Shown here piece after piece: positions 63,451-64,000 of a stretch of 64,000 bases of DNA. The position numbers and the translations under genes are program-made. The DNA lies in assembly GCA_017623295.1 (NCBI GenBank), contig JAGAPK010000060.1, positions 17,275 through 81,274 of the forward strand, given 5' to 3'. The number at the start of each line of letters is the position of its first letter. The first letter of the stretch is position 1. The notes below the pieces were generated by a model. It did not search any database and had not been told where the DNA came from. It worked only from the letters and a program-made list of their open reading frames with translations. The DNA is from Lachnospiraceae bacterium. GTDB lineage: Bacteria > Bacillota > Clostridia > Lachnospirales > Lachnospiraceae.

Positions 63451-64000
63451 TGGCAAATATAATTATAACAGGAGCAAATGAAGGTATCGGATACTATATG
63501 ATAGAAAAATTACTTGCTGATGGAAATAGGGTATCCGTTCTGGATATTGAAACCCAAAATCTTGCAAATCTAAAAAAACAGTACAACAGTAGTCTTATTT
63601 TTTATAAGGCTGACTTGAGAAATAATGAAGAGGTAAAAATGGCAGTAGATAAAACAGCTAAAGAGTTTGGTATTATTGATATTGCTGTACATAATGCATG
63701 TAAATGTACTTTTAAAAGCGAAATTGAAACAGATTTTGATACCTATAAAGATGTTTTTGATGTAAATTATTTTGGTGCATTGCGTTTTGTTAAGAGTATA
63801 ATTCCGTATATGACAGCACAGAAGAAGGGTAAGGTCATTTTTACAAGTTCTGGTGTAGGTGTAACGGGTTTTATGAATATTTCACCGTATAGTTCAACGA
63901 AGGGAGCTTTAGAAGCATTGGCTAAATGTCTTCGTATTGAATATGCAAAGGATAACATTACTTTTCATATTATGCATCCACCCCTTACACGAACAAAATC
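63450..64000 (+). CDS. SDR family oxidoreductase, 3' end outside window
   Basis: Short-chain dehydrogenase/reductase; 183 residues visible, so about two thirds of a 250-residue enzyme. The NAD(P)-binding T7-G8-x3-G12-I-G14 motif is at the N-terminus, the VHNAC segment (usually NNAG) is a variant, and the active site has Ser in FTSSG, Y147 and K151 (YSSTK). Start ATG 63450 shares one base with the tetR stop codon. Substrate unknown; regulated with TetR. Confidence 0.92.
   Translation, partial: MANIIITGANEGIGYYMIEKLLADGNRVSVLDIETQNLANLKKQYNSSLIFYKADLRNNEEVKMAVDKTAKEFGIIDIAVHNACKCTFKSEIETDFDTYKDVFDVNYFGALRFVKSIIPYMTAQKKGKVIFTSSGVGVTGFMNISPYSSTKGALEALAKCLRIEYAKDNITFHIMHPPLTRTK

Overview
The window looks like chromosomal DNA from a Gram-positive clostridial bacterium, most likely of the family Lachnospiraceae. 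The reasons are AT-rich sequence, strong AGGAGG-type ribosome binding sites, TTGACA/TATAAT promoters, AddAB instead of RecBCD, a CIRCE-controlled clpB, a Mg/Mn-type leader RNA, and several small families typical of that group (DUF4250, DUF4364, DUF975, DUF1385). Genus and species cannot be fixed from the sequence alone. No prophage, insertion sequence, CRISPR array or rRNA operon is visible. Most of the window is ordinary core genome.

Layout. 1-1.7 kb: end of rdgB, a metallophosphoesterase, and six tRNA genes (Pro, Gly, Arg, His, Gln, Lys). 1.8-4.8 kb: two unrelated-looking MATE exporters with a tRNA-Leu between them; each MATE gene is preceded by a duplicated tRNA 3' end. 4.9-6 kb: a yybP-ykoY-like (Mn2+) riboswitch and a Ca/Na antiporter. 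6-9.6 kb: a LacI regulator with two abutting operators and glycogen phosphorylase. 9.7-13.7 kb: a sulfur amino acid block, with cysK behind a short peptide carrying four consecutive Cys codons, and metNIQ behind a structured leader. 13.8-15.8 kb: apt and a purine permease. 16-23.7 kb: two small proteins and addBA. 23.9-29.9 kb: a Ugp-type glycerophosphodiester/glycerol-3-phosphate importer with glpQ and a HAD phosphatase. 30.2-30.9 kb: an XRE regulator and membrane protein pair. 31-38.2 kb: a signalling operon with two hybrid histidine kinases, a REC-HD-GYP protein and a DegV protein. 38.2-39.6 kb: an unknown protein and a KilA-N protein that contains a 32-bp perfect palindrome. 39.7-42.4 kb: clpB. 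42.5-46.7 kb: an AAA/DUF4143 ATPase with phased upstream repeats, an LD-carboxypeptidase, DUF4250 and a ferredoxin-ASKHA (RACo-like) protein. 46.8-54.5 kb: an envelope block with DUF975, a two-component system, PAP2 phosphatase, polysaccharide deacetylase, rarA, and a membrane-anchored glycosidase-like DUF5722 protein. 54.6-57.2 kb (minus strand): malic enzyme, a radical SAM protein and DUF4364. 57.3-62.3 kb: rho, rpmE, DUF1385, prmC and prfA. 62.8-64 kb: a TetR regulator and the start of an SDR oxidoreductase.

The most interesting signal is upstream of cysK. A 27-codon ORF with its own good ribosome binding site ends in a run of four Cys codons. Its stop codon overlaps an ATG in the cysK frame (ATGA), and its Cys codons can pair with the leader's own initiation region or with a downstream segment. 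No T-box is present. This has the form of a cysteine-sensing peptide attenuator. Secondary candidates are the 33-bp-phased triple repeat that touches the -35 box of the DUF4143 ATPase, the palindrome in the KilA-N gene, the structured metN leader, and the tRNA-tail duplications. All functional statements are from reading sequence; no search or folding program was run.
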